A stretch of 64,000 nucleotides of DNA, taken from the NCBI RefSeq assembly GCF_000743355.1, contig NZ_JQEI01000009.1:144699-208698 (forward strand). The letters run 5' to 3'. The position numbers and the translations under genes are program-made. Positions 1 to 9,069 of this stretch are shown piece by piece (positions within the stretch are counted from its first letter, which is position 1; the number at the start of each line of letters is the position of its first letter). This DNA comes from Serratia sp. Ag1. GTDB lineage: Bacteria > Pseudomonadota > Gammaproteobacteria > Enterobacterales > Enterobacteriaceae. The notes beneath the pieces were generated by a model. It saw only the letters and a list, made by a program, of their open reading frames with translations. It had not been told where the DNA came from and searched no databases.

Positions 1-1
1 A

Positions 2-841
2 CTGCATAACCCAGCTCACCTGATCGGTATCGCTGAAGCCCTGAAATCCTTCCCGAATCTGGCTGATAAAAACGTGGCGGTATTCGACACGGCGTTCCAT
101 CAGACCATGCCGGAAGAGTCTTACCTGTACGCCCTGCCGTACAGCCTGTACCGTGACCACGGTGTGCGTCGCTATGGTGCCCACGGCACCAGCCACTTCT
201 ATGTCACACAGGAAGCCGCGAAGGTGCTGAACAAGCCAGTTGACGAAGTGAACGTGATTACCTGCCACTTGGGTAACGGCGGTTCCGTCAGTGCGGTACG
301 CAACGGCAAATGTGTTGATACCTCCATGGGGTTGACCCCGCTGGAAGGCTTGGTGATGGGTACCCGCAGCGGTGACATCGATCCGGCCATCATCTTCCAT
401 CTGCATGATTCTCTGGGCATGAGCGTTGACCAGATCAACAAGATGCTGACCAAAGAGTCTGGCCTGCTGGGCCTGACCGAAGTCACCAGCGACTGCCGTT
501 ATGTCGAAGACAACTACGCCACCAAAGCCGATGCCAAGCGCGCGATGGACGTATTCTGCCACCGTCTGGCCAAATATATCGGGGCTTACAGCGCTTTGAT
601 GGAAGGCCGCCTGGATGCGGTGATCTTTACCGGCGGCATCGGTGAAAACGCTGCGCTGGTACGTGAGTTGACGCTGGATAAACTGGGCCTGCTGGGCTTT
701 GAGATCGACCACGAACGTAACCTGGCCGCCCGTTTTGGCAAATCCGGTAACATCGCCAAAGACGGTAGCCGCCCGGCACTGGTGATCCCAACCAACGAAG
801 AGTTAGTGATTGCCCAAGATGCGGCCCGCTTGACCGCTTAA
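2..841 (+). CDS. ackA: Acetate kinase, 5' end outside window
   Basis: Acetate kinase converts acetyl phosphate and ADP to acetate and ATP in the cytoplasm, working with Pta downstream. The reading frame is open from base 2 and gives 279 residues up to a TAA at 839. The enterobacterial enzyme is about 400 residues, so roughly the first 120 are missing. Visible family signatures are FDTAFH, the HGTSH motif, the nucleotide-binding HLGNGGS and the C-terminal FTGGIGEN with its phosphate-contacting glycines. The protein follows E. coli AckA almost residue for residue. The next gene is pta in the same direction, as in the usual ackA-pta unit. Confidence 0.98.
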   Translation: MHNPAHLIGIAEALKSFPNLADKNVAVFDTAFHQTMPEESYLYALPYSLYRDHGVRRYGAHGTSHFYVTQEAAKVLNKPVDEVNVITCHLGNGGSVSAVRNGKCVDTSMGLTPLEGLVMGTRSGDIDPAIIFHLHDSLGMSVDQINKMLTKESGLLGLTEVTSDCRYVEDNYATKADAKRAMDVFCHRLAKYIGAYSALMEGRLDAVIFTGGIGENAALVRELTLDKLGLLGFEIDHERNLAARFGKSGNIAKDGSRPALVIPTNEELVIAQDAARLTA

Positions 842-848
842 TCCCCCC

Positions 849-880
849 AACACCGTCAGCCCAGGCTGGCGGTGTTGTTT
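849..880 (+). terminator. Stem-loop between ackA and pta
   Basis: Two 13-base arms (849-861 and 864-876), starting AACACCG and ending CGGTGTT, pair with one G-T wobble. The short run GTTT follows. It begins 7 bases after the ackA stop. It could be a partial terminator or an attenuator that lowers readthrough into pta. Confidence 0.5.
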
Positions 881-942
881 CAGTGCCAAGATTTGCCTGC
901 GCGTTTAACCGCAGACTGAAAAAACCGTGAGAGGACTATTCT

Positions 943-3102
943 GTGTCACGTACAATTATGTTGATCCCCACCGGCACCAGCGTTGGCCTGACCAGCGTCA
1001 GCTTGGGTGTCATCCGCTCCATGGAGCAAAAAGGCGTTCGTCTGAGCGTATTCAAGCCGATTGCTCAACCGCGTACCGGCGGTGATACTCTCGACCAGAC
1101 CACCACCATCATCCGCAGCAACTCCACTATCCCTACCGCCGAACCCTTGCGCATGAGCTACGTGGAAGGCCTGTTGAGCTCCAACCAGCAGGATGTGCTG
1201 ATGGAAGAGATCGTGGCGCGTTACCACGCCAACACCAAAGACGCGGAAGTGGTGCTGATCGAAGGCTTAGTGCCAACCCGTAAGCACCAGTTTGCCAGCG
1301 CGCTGAACTTCGAAATCGCTAAAACCCTGAATGCAGAAATCGTCTTTGTTCTGGCGCTGGGTAACGACTCTCCAGCCCAGTTGAAAGAACGTATCGAACT
1401 GGCCCGCAGCAGCTTCGGCGGCAGCAAGAACAAGAACATTACCGGCGTCATCATCAACAAGCTGAACGCACCGGTAGACGATCAGGGCCGCACCCGCCCG
1501 GATCTGTCAGAAATCTTTGATGACTCTACCAAGGCCAGCGTTGCCAACGTCGATCCTGCGCATCTGTTTGCCAACAGCCCACTCCCGGTCTTGGGCTGCG
1601 TACCATGGAGCTTCGATCTGATTGCAACCCGGGCTATTGATATGGCTCGCCACTTGAAAGCACGCGTGATCAACGAAGGCGACATCATGACCCGTCGGGT
1701 GAAATCCGTGACTTTCTGCGCGCGCAGCATTCCACATATGCTGGAACACTTCCGCCCGGGCTCATTGCTGGTGACCTCTGCCGATCGTCCTGACGTGTTG
1801 GTTTCTGCCTGTCTGGCGGCGATGAACGGTGTAGAAATCGGTGCTCTGTTGCTGACCGGCGGCTACGAAATCGATGGGTCGATCAAAAAGCTCTGTGAAC
1901 GTGCCTTCCAAACCGGCCTGCCGGTATTTATGGTCGACACCAACACCTGGCAGACCTCACTGAGCCTGCAGAGCTTCAACCTTGAAGTCCCCGCAGATGA
2001 CCACCAGCGCATTGAGCAAGTGCAAAACTACGTGGCAAGCCATATCAACGCCGAGTGGATCGAGTCATTGACCGCCACTTCTGAGCGTTCACGCCGTCTG
2101 TCACCACCAGCATTCCGCTATGAATTGACAGAACTGGCGCGTAAAGCAGGCAAGCGCATTGTGCTGCCAGAAGGCGATGAGCCACGTACCGTAAAAGCGG
2201 CAGCAATCTGTGCTGCACGCGGCATCGCAGAATGCGTGCTACTGGGCAATCCAGATGAGATCAAGCGCGTAGCGGCTGCGCAAGGCGTAGAGTTGGGCCA
2301 AGGGATTGAGATCGTCGATCCGGTTGCCGTACGTGAAAAATACGTGCCACGCCTGGTTGAATTGCGTAAGAGCAAAGGCATGACCGAAGTGGTAGCCCGT
2401 GAGCAACTGGAAGACAACGTGGTTCTCGGCACCCTGATGCTGGAAAAAGGCGAAGTTGACGGCCTGGTCTCCGGCGCAGTGCATACCACCGCCAATACTA
2501 TCCGCCCACCGTTGCAGTTGATCAAAACTGCTCCGGGCAGCTCACTGGTTTCTTCGGTGTTCTTCATGCTGTTGCCGGATCAGGTCCTGGTTTACGGCGA
2601 CTGTGCGATCAACCCAGACCCAACCGCTGAACAACTTGCTGAGATCGCTATCCAGTCTGCGGATTCTGCGGCTGCATTCGGTATCGAACCGCGCGTGGCG
2701 ATGATCTCTTATTCCACCGGCAATTCAGGTGCAGGCAGCGACGTTGAGAAAGTGCGTGAAGCGACTCGCTTGGCACAGGAGAAGCGCCCAGACCTGATTA
2801 TCGATGGTCCATTGCAATACGATGCAGCGATTATGGCGGATGTTGCGAAATCCAAAGCGCCTAACTCGCCAGTGGCGGGCAAAGCCACCGTGTTCATTTT
2901 CCCGGATCTGAACACCGGTAACACCACCTATAAAGCGGTACAGCGTTCTGCCGATCTGGTGTCTATCGGGCCAATGCTGCAAGGTATGCGCAAGCCGGTA
3001 AACGACCTGTCACGTGGCGCACTGGTGGATGACATCGTCTATACCGTAGCCTTGACGGCCATTCAGTCTGCTCAGGCTGATGCTCTGGCAGAGAAAGCCT
3101 AG
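943..3102 (+). CDS. pta: Phosphate acetyltransferase
   Basis: Pta interconverts acetyl-CoA plus phosphate and acetyl phosphate plus CoA, feeding AckA. The product is 719 residues, close to the 714 of E. coli, with the long enterobacterial layout: an N-terminal P-loop-like domain (starting [12 protein letters not shown]), a central DRTGG domain (around residues 230-340) and the C-terminal catalytic PTA_PTB domain (about 390-710, with [20 protein letters not shown] and [12 protein letters not shown]). The start is a GTG at 943, preceded by a GAGAGGA ribosome site, and the first residues [11 protein letters not shown] match the known N-terminus. It lies 100 bases after ackA in the same direction. 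Confidence 0.98.
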   Translation: MSRTIMLIPTGTSVGLTSVSLGVIRSMEQKGVRLSVFKPIAQPRTGGDTLDQTTTIIRSNSTIPTAEPLRMSYVEGLLSSNQQDVLMEEIVARYHANTKDAEVVLIEGLVPTRKHQFASALNFEIAKTLNAEIVFVLALGNDSPAQLKERIELARSSFGGSKNKNITGVIINKLNAPVDDQGRTRPDLSEIFDDSTKASVANVDPAHLFANSPLPVLGCVPWSFDLIATRAIDMARHLKARVINEGDIMTRRVKSVTFCARSIPHMLEHFRPGSLLVTSADRPDVLVSACLAAMNGVEIGALLLTGGYEIDGSIKKLCERAFQTGLPVFMVDTNTWQTSLSLQSFNLEVPADDHQRIEQVQNYVASHINAEWIESLTATSERSRRLSPPAFRYELTELARKAGKRIVLPEGDEPRTVKAAAICAARGIAECVLLGNPDEIKRVAAAQGVELGQGIEIVDPVAVREKYVPRLVELRKSKGMTEVVAREQLEDNVVLGTLMLEKGEVDGLVSGAVHTTANTIRPPLQLIKTAPGSSLVSSVFFMLLPDQVLVYGDCAINPDPTAEQLAEIAIQSADSAAAFGIEPRVAMISYSTGNSGAGSDVEKVREATRLAQEKRPDLIIDGPLQYDAAIMADVAKSKAPNSPVAGKATVFIFPDLNTGNTTYKAVQRSADLVSIGPMLQGMRKPVNDLSRGALVDDIVYTVALTAIQSAQADALAEKA

Positions 3103-3143
3103 CGGGACATCCCGATGGCCTCTTGATCTACAGACGGAAACAC

Positions 3144-3171
3144 AAACGGCCCGTTTAATAACGGGCCGTTT
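3144..3171. terminator. Bidirectional terminator after pta
   Basis: A perfect 12-base-pair stem (3144-3155 with 3160-3171, AAACGGCCCGTT) has a TAAT loop. A-rich and T-rich flanks allow it to end pta on the plus strand and the convergent fimbrial gene on the minus strand. Confidence 0.85.
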
Positions 3172-3192
3172 GATTTAAACTTCAGAACACTA

Positions 3193-3717
3193 TTAGTTAT
3201 AAGTGATATCGAAAGTTGTTACCGCATTCGCTGAACCTGGAGTCACGGTGTCCGCGATTGCAACATAGCGAGCAACGAACTTCAGATCATTATCACCCGC
3301 ACCCAACGCGTAGGCCTGTGAGCTCACACGCAAAGGCAACACATTGCTTGATGCATCAGAAATTTGCACAGCAACCCCAGTGGCTACATCAGCACCAGTG
3401 GTCAGAGCCAATGAACTGTTATCGCTGGTTGCTGAAGTGCCATCAAATTTTACGAAAGCATTGTTCACCGTTGGTGGGCAATCTTTCAGCGTCAAAACGA
3501 AGCTGGTAGCACTCGCCGTTGTACCAACCCCTTTAAAAGCGGTGTAACCCACTTTCCCGAGCTGTACTTCCGCTGGATTGCTCATATTGTTAACAACCTG
3601 ACAAGCTTCGGTCGTGAGTTTCCCTTCAAACTTCACTTGACCATCTGCAGCAAATGCACTGGTAGACAGACCCAAACTTGCAGCAACCAAGGCTGTAACA
3701 CAAAAAATTTTTTTCAC
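3193..3717 (-). CDS. Type 1-like fimbrial major subunit (orphan)
   Basis: This is an exported pilin of the FimA type, to be assembled on the cell surface by a chaperone and usher. The protein starts KKIFCVTALVAASLG and has a signal peptide ending SAFA/AD. It then has the pilin layout: GKLTTEACQVV with the first Cys, a second Cys in LKDCPP forming the subunit disulfide, and a C-terminal beta-strand ending FDITYN with the penultimate Tyr. I prefer the GTG at 3717 as start because GGAG lies 9 bases upstream. The ATG at 3732 has a poorly spaced site and would put acidic MEFRIV before the Lys pair. No chaperone, usher or adhesin gene is next to it, so it either relies on another fimbrial operon or is a relic. 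Confidence 0.85.
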   Translation of the reverse strand: MKKIFCVTALVAASLGLSTSAFAADGQVKFEGKLTTEACQVVNNMSNPAEVQLGKVGYTAFKGVGTTASATSFVLTLKDCPPTVNNAFVKFDGTSATSDNSSLALTTGADVATGVAVQISDASSNVLPLRVSSQAYALGAGDNDLKFVARYVAIADTVTPGSANAVTTFDITYN

Positions 3718-4440
3718 TATTCGAAACTCCATATCCTATGGGTATAAATTGCCCTATATACAATTAATGCTATTTTACTTGCAGCATCAGACAAGTTGCA
3801 TGAGACATCTTATTTCAGCGTTAGCCTAAGAATCTCAAGACACATATATTATTATTAGGAGGGAAACAGGTTTTAGAATGAGCAGATAGAACAATCTGGA
3901 TACAGAAGCACCAGAATAAAACAATCACGCTGAACCAATGCCTGAAGAACTATGGCCTTTAATCTTAAAAACGCTGCTGCTGATCGTCATGAACCCATCA
4001 GTAATGCCTCAACTAATCTTACGAGCCACATTTTAGTTAAAAGCAGTTTAATGTAAAGGTTCAGCTAACTATTTGTAAGCGCTTATCCTCATCACAAATT
4101 GCTAATTATCTCTTAATTAAGTAAAACAAAAAAAATAACCTAATAAATTGTATTTTAAGTAATTAATTTTTTAAATAAGATTAAATAAAGAATTAAACGA
4201 GAAACATCCTGCATTAAAATCAAGAATAAGTCATATTTAACCCATTTTATTGCGTTAAAAACGTCCAATTCCCACATCGCAGTGGCACACTTTTCTGATC
4301 ATTTTAAGATTATATCTCACCACTCTTTGCCAGCATCAAGGCGGTGGTATTCATTAGAGCGGACAATTTTGGCCGTTGACCTGAGTGAAACAGCAACAGA
4401 GAAGCAGTAACCCCTTGATCGGCCAGTAAGGCAACCAGTG
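3718..4440. other. AT-rich intergenic region upstream of fimbrial gene
   Basis: No convincing gene is present. Bases 3740-4280 are much richer in A and T than the neighbours, with long A and T tracts, notably 4100-4200. They lie upstream of the orphan pilin gene and probably hold its promoter. Such tracts are typical H-NS targets, which is an inference. The short open frames near 4310-4557 have no family features. Confidence 0.5.
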
Positions 4441-4469
4441 CACATGCAATTTGAAGTATGATGGGTATA
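4441..4469. repeat. ERIC terminal fragment
   Basis: The segment CACATGCAATTTGAAGTATG followed by ATGGGTATA matches the end of the ERIC consensus. It is inverted relative to the left end of the complete ERIC at 4546, so the two form a roughly 22-base inverted repeat around 76 bases. Confidence 0.75.
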
Positions 4470-4489
4470 GCGTGGCAGGAATGGGGGTT

Positions 4490-4520
4490 CCCGGTGTTGT
4501 GCCAAAAGGACAACACCGGG
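4490..4520. other. Perfect 11-bp hairpin between two ERIC ends
   Basis: Arms CCCGGTGTTGT (4490-4500) and ACAACACCGGG (4510-4520) are perfectly complementary with a 9-base loop. A second small hairpin (GATGC...GCATC, 4530-4545) follows at once. No T-run is present, so it is not a clear terminator. Confidence 0.6.
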
Positions 4521-4545
4521 AAAGTGCCTGATGCTTTTCAGCATC

Positions 4546-4672
4546 TATACCCATCATACTTCAAGTTGCTTGGGTGTTGGCTGCGCACCGTCGCCCCAGT
4601 CACATAGTACGCTATGCTCCTGGGGCCTCCGCTGCTGGCCGCCTACAAGCAACTCGAATTATTTTGGGTATA
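4546..4672 (-). repeat. ERIC element, full length
   Basis: This is a 127-base element bounded by TATACCC and GGGTATA. It carries the ERIC core (CCCCAGTCACATAG and CTCCTGGGG) and the long-range arms ACTTCAAGTTGC and GCAACTCGAATTATT. It is in reverse orientation to the consensus and ends 20 bases from the kdgM stop, so it would be transcribed as a large hairpin at the 3' end of that mRNA. Confidence 0.9.
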
Positions 4673-4692
4673 AGCAATAATAACGACCCTGA

Positions 4693-5388
4693 TTAGAAAC
4701 TGTAAGATACACCCATGCGATAACGAGTCTGACGGTTATCGTGCAGGCTGTCTTGCTTCACGTTACCGACTTCAATATAAGGCTTCCAGTTTTTATCCCA
4801 CTTATAAGCCAGTTTTACGTTATGTTCGTAGTCGGTTTTACCATCATCGAAGATAACCTTGTTACTATTCTTATAGACATAGTTATATTCTGCCTGCCAG
4901 TCCTTGAGGAAGGTATAACCTAACCAAAAATCACCACGGTTGGTTTTCTCATCCGCATCAGAACCTTTTGAGGTAGTACGCTTATATTCATAACGATATC
5001 TGGCGGCAACATAAAGCTCTTTAGTCAGATTATATTGCGCACGCAAGAAGGGGCGGTAACCATTATTGTTACTGTTAGACTCCAGCGAGAAACCTGGCTG
5101 CAAAGAAAACTCATCCGTCAGGTTTTGCTGATAGCTGGCGACCACTTCAGTGCCGTTACTCACCTGCTCATGGTAAAGTTTATTCGGTGTGTCATCTGAA
5201 GGATCCTGACGCCATTTCGCTTCTAAAGATAAACCAAACCCATTCGCAAAGCGATGTGACATCAGTAAACGATCTTTATGATCGCCTTTACCGGTATCCA
5301 TAAATTCATGTCGATAATCAATTGTTACCGCAGCGGCACTGAGGCTGATTACTGAAGTCATCACCAGAGTTAATAATTTTAATTTCAT
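4693..5388 (-). CDS. kdgM: KdgM-family oligogalacturonate-specific porin
   Basis: This is an outer-membrane channel that lets oligogalacturonides into the periplasm. The 231-residue product has a signal peptide (KLKLLTLVMTSVISLSAAA), mature VTIDYRHEF and alternating strands rich in aromatic and charged residues. It ends GVSYSF with the terminal Phe needed for outer-membrane assembly. These fit the small monomeric KdgM porins of about 230 residues. The ATG at 5388 is chosen over 5400 because GGGA lies 6 bases upstream of it. The gene is codirectional with togMNAB, 320 bases downstream of togB, and a KdgR-like box lies in the gap, so it probably has its own promoter. Confidence 0.88.
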   Translation of the reverse strand: MKLKLLTLVMTSVISLSAAAVTIDYRHEFMDTGKGDHKDRLLMSHRFANGFGLSLEAKWRQDPSDDTPNKLYHEQVSNGTEVVASYQQNLTDEFSLQPGFSLESNSNNNGYRPFLRAQYNLTKELYVAARYRYEYKRTTSKGSDADEKTNRGDFWLGYTFLKDWQAEYNYVYKNSNKVIFDDGKTDYEHNVKLAYKWDKNWKPYIEVGNVKQDSLHDNRQTRYRMGVSYSF

Positions 5389-5566
5389 TACATTTCCCAT
5401 CCTTTATAATTTAATTATACAAAAGTTCACACCCTAAAAAGCATCCCTTAGAGGTATTGAAAATTAAAGTGAGTGAATCATATAAGTATTTTATTAAACC
5501 TGTCTTACCTTTAACCTTCTGACTTATCCAAAAGGACAACTCATTGGTAATGTTCACTATTAAAAA

Positions 5567-5587
5567 TAGAGAAACATTATTACTTCA
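5567..5587 (-). promoter_or_regulatory. Candidate KdgR box upstream of kdgM
   Basis: The core GAAACATT with a half-conserved right arm TTACTT agrees at 13 of 21 positions with the remembered KdgR consensus (AAATGAAACATTG then TTTCATTT). It is the weakest of the five boxes in the window. Its place about 180 bases before a pectin porin supports it. Confidence 0.5.
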
Positions 5588-5664
5588 CCAAATAGACACA
5601 GAACCATAATAGAGGCCGGTTATAACCTCTATTACACTACACCATCATACTTCAATTTATTTTA

Positions 5665-5697
5665 TAATAACCCACCCTATATAATGGCAGGTTATTA
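5665..5697 (-). terminator. Stem-loop after togB
   Basis: A 12-base-pair stem (TAATAACCCACC at 5665-5676 with GGCAGGTTATTA at 5686-5697, two wobble pairs) lies 12 bases after the togB stop. There is no proper U-run on the minus strand, so it may end or only stabilise the tog transcript. A short ERIC-like tail (ATCATACTTCAATTT) lies just beyond it. Confidence 0.5.
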
Positions 5698-5708
5698 TTA
5701 AGGTCTTA

Positions 5709-6998
5709 TTATCTCATTGCCCGCTTCAGGATACGATCACCCTGAGATTGGAAATCAGCGGCAGTTTCTTTAACCGTTTTCTTACCATAGTCGATCGACT
5801 GAATGGCATCCTGGAATAACACCACAATCTGCGGGTCATCAAAGTAAGGTGACGCATTGATTGCGTGAGGTAAAGACAACGCCAGTTTCAACCCTGCAAC
5901 CGCCGGATCGGTATCTTTAATCACACCACTTTCACGTAACTGATTCACCGCAGTCTTACTGAGTGGCACACCGCGCTCCAGCCCCAGTGCTTCAACACCC
6001 TCTTTGCTGTTCAACAGGAAGTTAATCAGCATGGCAGCCTCACGCGGATGCTTGCTGCTTTTACCAATTGAGAACATTTGGGCTGGTTTAAAGAACAAGC
6101 CCGCATCCGTCGCGCCTTCCAACATCGGGTAATTACCCAATTCCAGTTTTGCTGGCGGTTTCAGGTTATCTGAATATTTCTTGATGGTGGAGTTCCACAT
6201 ATAGGTTCCTGCAAACTCACCCGCAATCCAAGGTTTCATTTCATACATATTACTTTTGCCGAAAGAGGCAAAATATTTGGATGACGGCATCACATGGCTG
6301 TCCACCATGTCTTTATACATTTGGAAGAACTCGACCCACTGCTCTGGGGTATAGTTAAACTTCTTCTTCTCTTCGTTAACAATATCCACATTGTGCTTCT
6401 GTATCATATATGAGCGCAACAATGCGAAGGAGTCTTGATGCTCAAGTACCACTGGGTAATACTTCTCACCCAATACTTCCTGGAATTTCTTACCGGCAGC
6501 CAGTAATTCATCCCAAGTCTTAGGGTACTCTACGCCAGCATTCTTCCAGGTAACATCGTTAAGGTAGAAGACACGTGCAGTCACTGAAATCGGGATCCCG
6601 TTCAGTTTGCCATTAACCGTGGTAGTCTTCAGTTCCTTTGGATCAAACTGAGTCAGATCCAGATGCTCACTGACTTTATTCAAATCATAGAAACCGCTGC
6701 CATCCTTTGAAAAGATCGGCAACCAGTTCCAGTTAGTTTGCATAACGTCTGGTTCTGTTCCGCCAGCAATCTGGGTCGTCAAGCGAGAAAGGTGACCATC
6801 CCAACCCGTATATTCTGATTTAACCTTAATATCCGGATTCTGTTTCTGGAACTCTTCAATCGCCTTCAACGTCATCTGGTGGCGGCTATTCCCCCCCCAC
6901 CAAGACATACGCAAATCGACCTGTTCAGCAGCAAATGACTGGTGCGCAAACATAGCAATAGAAGAAGCAACCAAAACTTGTAATAATCTTTTTTTCAT
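5709..6998 (-). CDS. togB: Oligogalacturonide ABC transporter, substrate-binding protein TogB
   Basis: This is a periplasmic binding protein (family 1 extracellular solute-binding, 429 residues) that hands oligogalacturonides to TogMN. It has a signal peptide MKKRLLQVLVASSIAMFAHQ with cleavage near SFA/AEQ. The mature part carries the family pattern RMSWWGGNSRH, EEFQKQNPDIKVK and GTEPDVMQTNWNW. AGGAG sits 9 bases before the ATG. It is the last gene of a togMNAB operon, 15 bases after togA, in the gene order known from Dickeya. The substrate is inferred from that order and from the KdgM, Ogl and KduD neighbours; by sequence alone it could bind another sugar oligomer. Confidence 0.9.
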   Translation of the reverse strand: MKKRLLQVLVASSIAMFAHQSFAAEQVDLRMSWWGGNSRHQMTLKAIEEFQKQNPDIKVKSEYTGWDGHLSRLTTQIAGGTEPDVMQTNWNWLPIFSKDGSGFYDLNKVSEHLDLTQFDPKELKTTTVNGKLNGIPISVTARVFYLNDVTWKNAGVEYPKTWDELLAAGKKFQEVLGEKYYPVVLEHQDSFALLRSYMIQKHNVDIVNEEKKKFNYTPEQWVEFFQMYKDMVDSHVMPSSKYFASFGKSNMYEMKPWIAGEFAGTYMWNSTIKKYSDNLKPPAKLELGNYPMLEGATDAGLFFKPAQMFSIGKSSKHPREAAMLINFLLNSKEGVEALGLERGVPLSKTAVNQLRESGVIKDTDPAVAGLKLALSLPHAINASPYFDDPQIVVLFQDAIQSIDYGKKTVKETAADFQSQGDRILKRAMR

Positions 6999-7013
6999 TA
7001 TCTAAAACTCCTG

Positions 7014-8141
7014 TTAAAGAGAAATATTTTTTTCTGTCTTTGCATCAAAGATATGGCATTTATTCATATCAAATTTAAAGTAAACAGGACGATGCAGCCC
7101 ATTTTTGAGAATAGGTTTAACATCATCAGATGGGATACGACAGGTCAATTCAAAATCATTAACCTTAAGGTAAACAAAGAATTCGTGGCCCATGTTTTCA
7201 ACGCGCACTAATTCCCCCTGAGAGTGATTCCCCTCAAAAGGTGACTCTGAAATAGTGATAAACTCAGGACGAACACCAAAGAACACCTCTTCACCCACAT
7301 GCCCAGCCACTTTCGCCTGCTGATGCGGGGTCAATGTCAGCGTGTAATTACCCACGGTCAAACCGATCTTGCCATCTTGCTCTACCAGTTTACTCGGCTT
7401 GATATTCATTTCAGGCGCACCGATAAAACCGGCCACAAACATGTTTTTCGGGAAGTGATAAAGGTTATCTGGTGTATCAACCTGCATGATATGGCCAAGT
7501 TTCATCACACAGATACGGTCACCCATAGTCATTGCTTCTGTTTGGTCATGGGTAACATAAACTGTAGTCGCCGGTTTACCGCTCTTTTTCAATTGCTTGT
7601 GCAGATCGGAAATACGGATACGCATTGATGCACGTAATTTGGCATCCAGGTTGGACAATGGCTCATCAAACAAGAAAACATCCGGTTTCTTGACGATCGC
7701 ACGGCCAACGGCCACACGCTGTGCCTGCCCACCAGAAAGTTGCCGTGGCAGGCGATCAAGCAGCTCTTCTAATTCCAGGATTTTTGCCGCTTCGGTTACC
7801 TGCGCCTCGATCTGCTCTTTAGGCAGTTTGCTCAGCTTCAAGCCAAACGCCAGGTTCTCTTTCACCGTCATGTGCGGATAAAGCGCATAGTTCTGGAACA
7901 CCATGGCAATACCACGCGATTTAGGTGCCAGGTTGTTCACCACGCGCTCGCCGATACGGACTTCACCACCGCTGATGGTTTCCAACCCCGCCAGCATACG
8001 CAGCGTGGTTGACTTGGCGCAGCCGGACGGCCCGACGATGACCATGAACTCACCGTCAGCAATGGTTAAATTGATACCATGAACGGCTTTATAACCGTTG
8101 GTGTAAACTTTCTCTAAATTATTAAATACGACTTCAGCCAT
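7014..8141 (-). CDS. togA: Oligogalacturonide ABC transporter, ATPase TogA
   Basis: This cytoplasmic ATPase of the MalK/UgpC type (375 residues) powers TogMN. The ABC domain spans about residues 1-235 and the C-terminal TOBE/MalK-like regulatory domain about 240-375. Visible motifs are Walker A GPSGCAKST, the Q-loop FQNYALYPHMTV, signature LSGGQAQRVAVGRA, Walker B VFLFDEPLSNLD and the switch His in VTHDQTEA. The glycine before the Walker A lysine is Ala (GCAKST instead of GCGKST), confirmed on the DNA at 8018-8035. GAGGA precedes the ATG. The gene lies 13 bases after togN. Confidence 0.9.
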   Translation of the reverse strand: MAEVVFNNLEKVYTNGYKAVHGINLTIADGEFMVIVGPSGCAKSTTLRMLAGLETISGGEVRIGERVVNNLAPKSRGIAMVFQNYALYPHMTVKENLAFGLKLSKLPKEQIEAQVTEAAKILELEELLDRLPRQLSGGQAQRVAVGRAIVKKPDVFLFDEPLSNLDAKLRASMRIRISDLHKQLKKSGKPATTVYVTHDQTEAMTMGDRICVMKLGHIMQVDTPDNLYHFPKNMFVAGFIGAPEMNIKPSKLVEQDGKIGLTVGNYTLTLTPHQQAKVAGHVGEEVFFGVRPEFITISESPFEGNHSQGELVRVENMGHEFFVYLKVNDFELTCRIPSDDVKPILKNGLHRPVYFKFDMNKCHIFDAKTEKNISL

Positions 8142-8154
8142 GATAAATCCTCAA

Positions 8155-9069
8155 TTAACCTTTAATACCGCTGCTGGTAACACCCTGCACGAAATAGCGT
8201 TGGGCCAGGAAGAACACGATGATAGACGGCAGAATAGAGATACTTGCCATTGCCAGAATTTCATTCCACGGCGCACCTTCGGTAACGTCGATAGACATTT
8301 TCAGCGCCAGGGCAATAGGGTATTTATCTACGCTGTAAACATAAATCAGTGGCCCAATAAAGTCGTTCATCGACCACATGAATTGGAACAGAGCAACAGA
8401 AATAATCGCCGGTTTCAGAATCGGTACCACGACATACCACAGCACCTGGAAGGAGTTACAGCCATCAATTTGCGCGGCCTCTTCCATATCACGTGGTACA
8501 CCACGCAAGAACTGGATCAACATAAAGACGAAGAAACCCTGCGTCGCAAATGCCAGCGGTAAATACAGCGGCAGATAGCTGTCCAGCATCCCCATCTCAC
8601 GGAACATAATGTACTGAGGGATCAGTAACACTGTGCTCGGCAGCAACATGGTGGTGATCAGCGTTGCGAACCAGAACTTTTTCCATGGAATTTCAAAACG
8701 GGCAAAGCCGTAGGCCACGATCGTCGAAGAAATAATGGTCAGGATGACTTTAGGAATAACAAACTTAAACGTGTTAAGCATGTAGTGGCCAAAGTTATAC
8801 TCTGTCCCGGTTTTCCAGCCATTAACGAAACCGTCAGAGGTTGGATGCGCGGGCCACAATCCTAGCGTCGTAAAGATTTCATGATTGGGCTTGAATGATG
8901 CAGAGAACATCCACACCAGTGGATAAAGCATCAGTAAACCAACAAACAGCAGGATGATATAACGAATAAATGCGCTAACTTTTTCTTTGCGTAATGTCCG
9001 CTGTACCTCTTGCTCAGCCGTTTTCTGAGCATCGCTCATGATTACGTTATCTTGATGCATATCAGCCAT
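8155..9069 (-). CDS. togN: Oligogalacturonide ABC transporter, permease TogN
   Basis: This is an inner-membrane permease of the MalG type (304 residues), paired with TogM. It has a cytoplasmic N-terminus of about 35 residues and six predicted membrane segments. The coupling (EAA) motif reads MEEAAQIDGCNSFQVLWYVV, and the protein ends SGIKG. The frame is open further upstream, but the ATG at 9069 is chosen because GGGAGGC precedes it and the first residues MADMHQDN fit the family. It overlaps the end of togM by 8 bases, which suggests translational coupling. Confidence 0.9.
   Translation of the reverse strand: MADMHQDNVIMSDAQKTAEQEVQRTLRKEKVSAFIRYIILLFVGLLMLYPLVWMFSASFKPNHEIFTTLGLWPAHPTSDGFVNGWKTGTEYNFGHYMLNTFKFVIPKVILTIISSTIVAYGFARFEIPWKKFWFATLITTMLLPSTVLLIPQYIMFREMGMLDSYLPLYLPLAFATQGFFVFMLIQFLRGVPRDMEEAAQIDGCNSFQVLWYVVVPILKPAIISVALFQFMWSMNDFIGPLIYVYSVDKYPIALALKMSIDVTEGAPWNEILAMASISILPSIIVFFLAQRYFVQGVTSSGIKG

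Noticed and set aside
4546..4672. CRISPR-like or tRNA-like structure
   Set aside because: The palindromic pattern is fully explained by the ERIC consensus; there are no regularly spaced repeats or cloverleaf.
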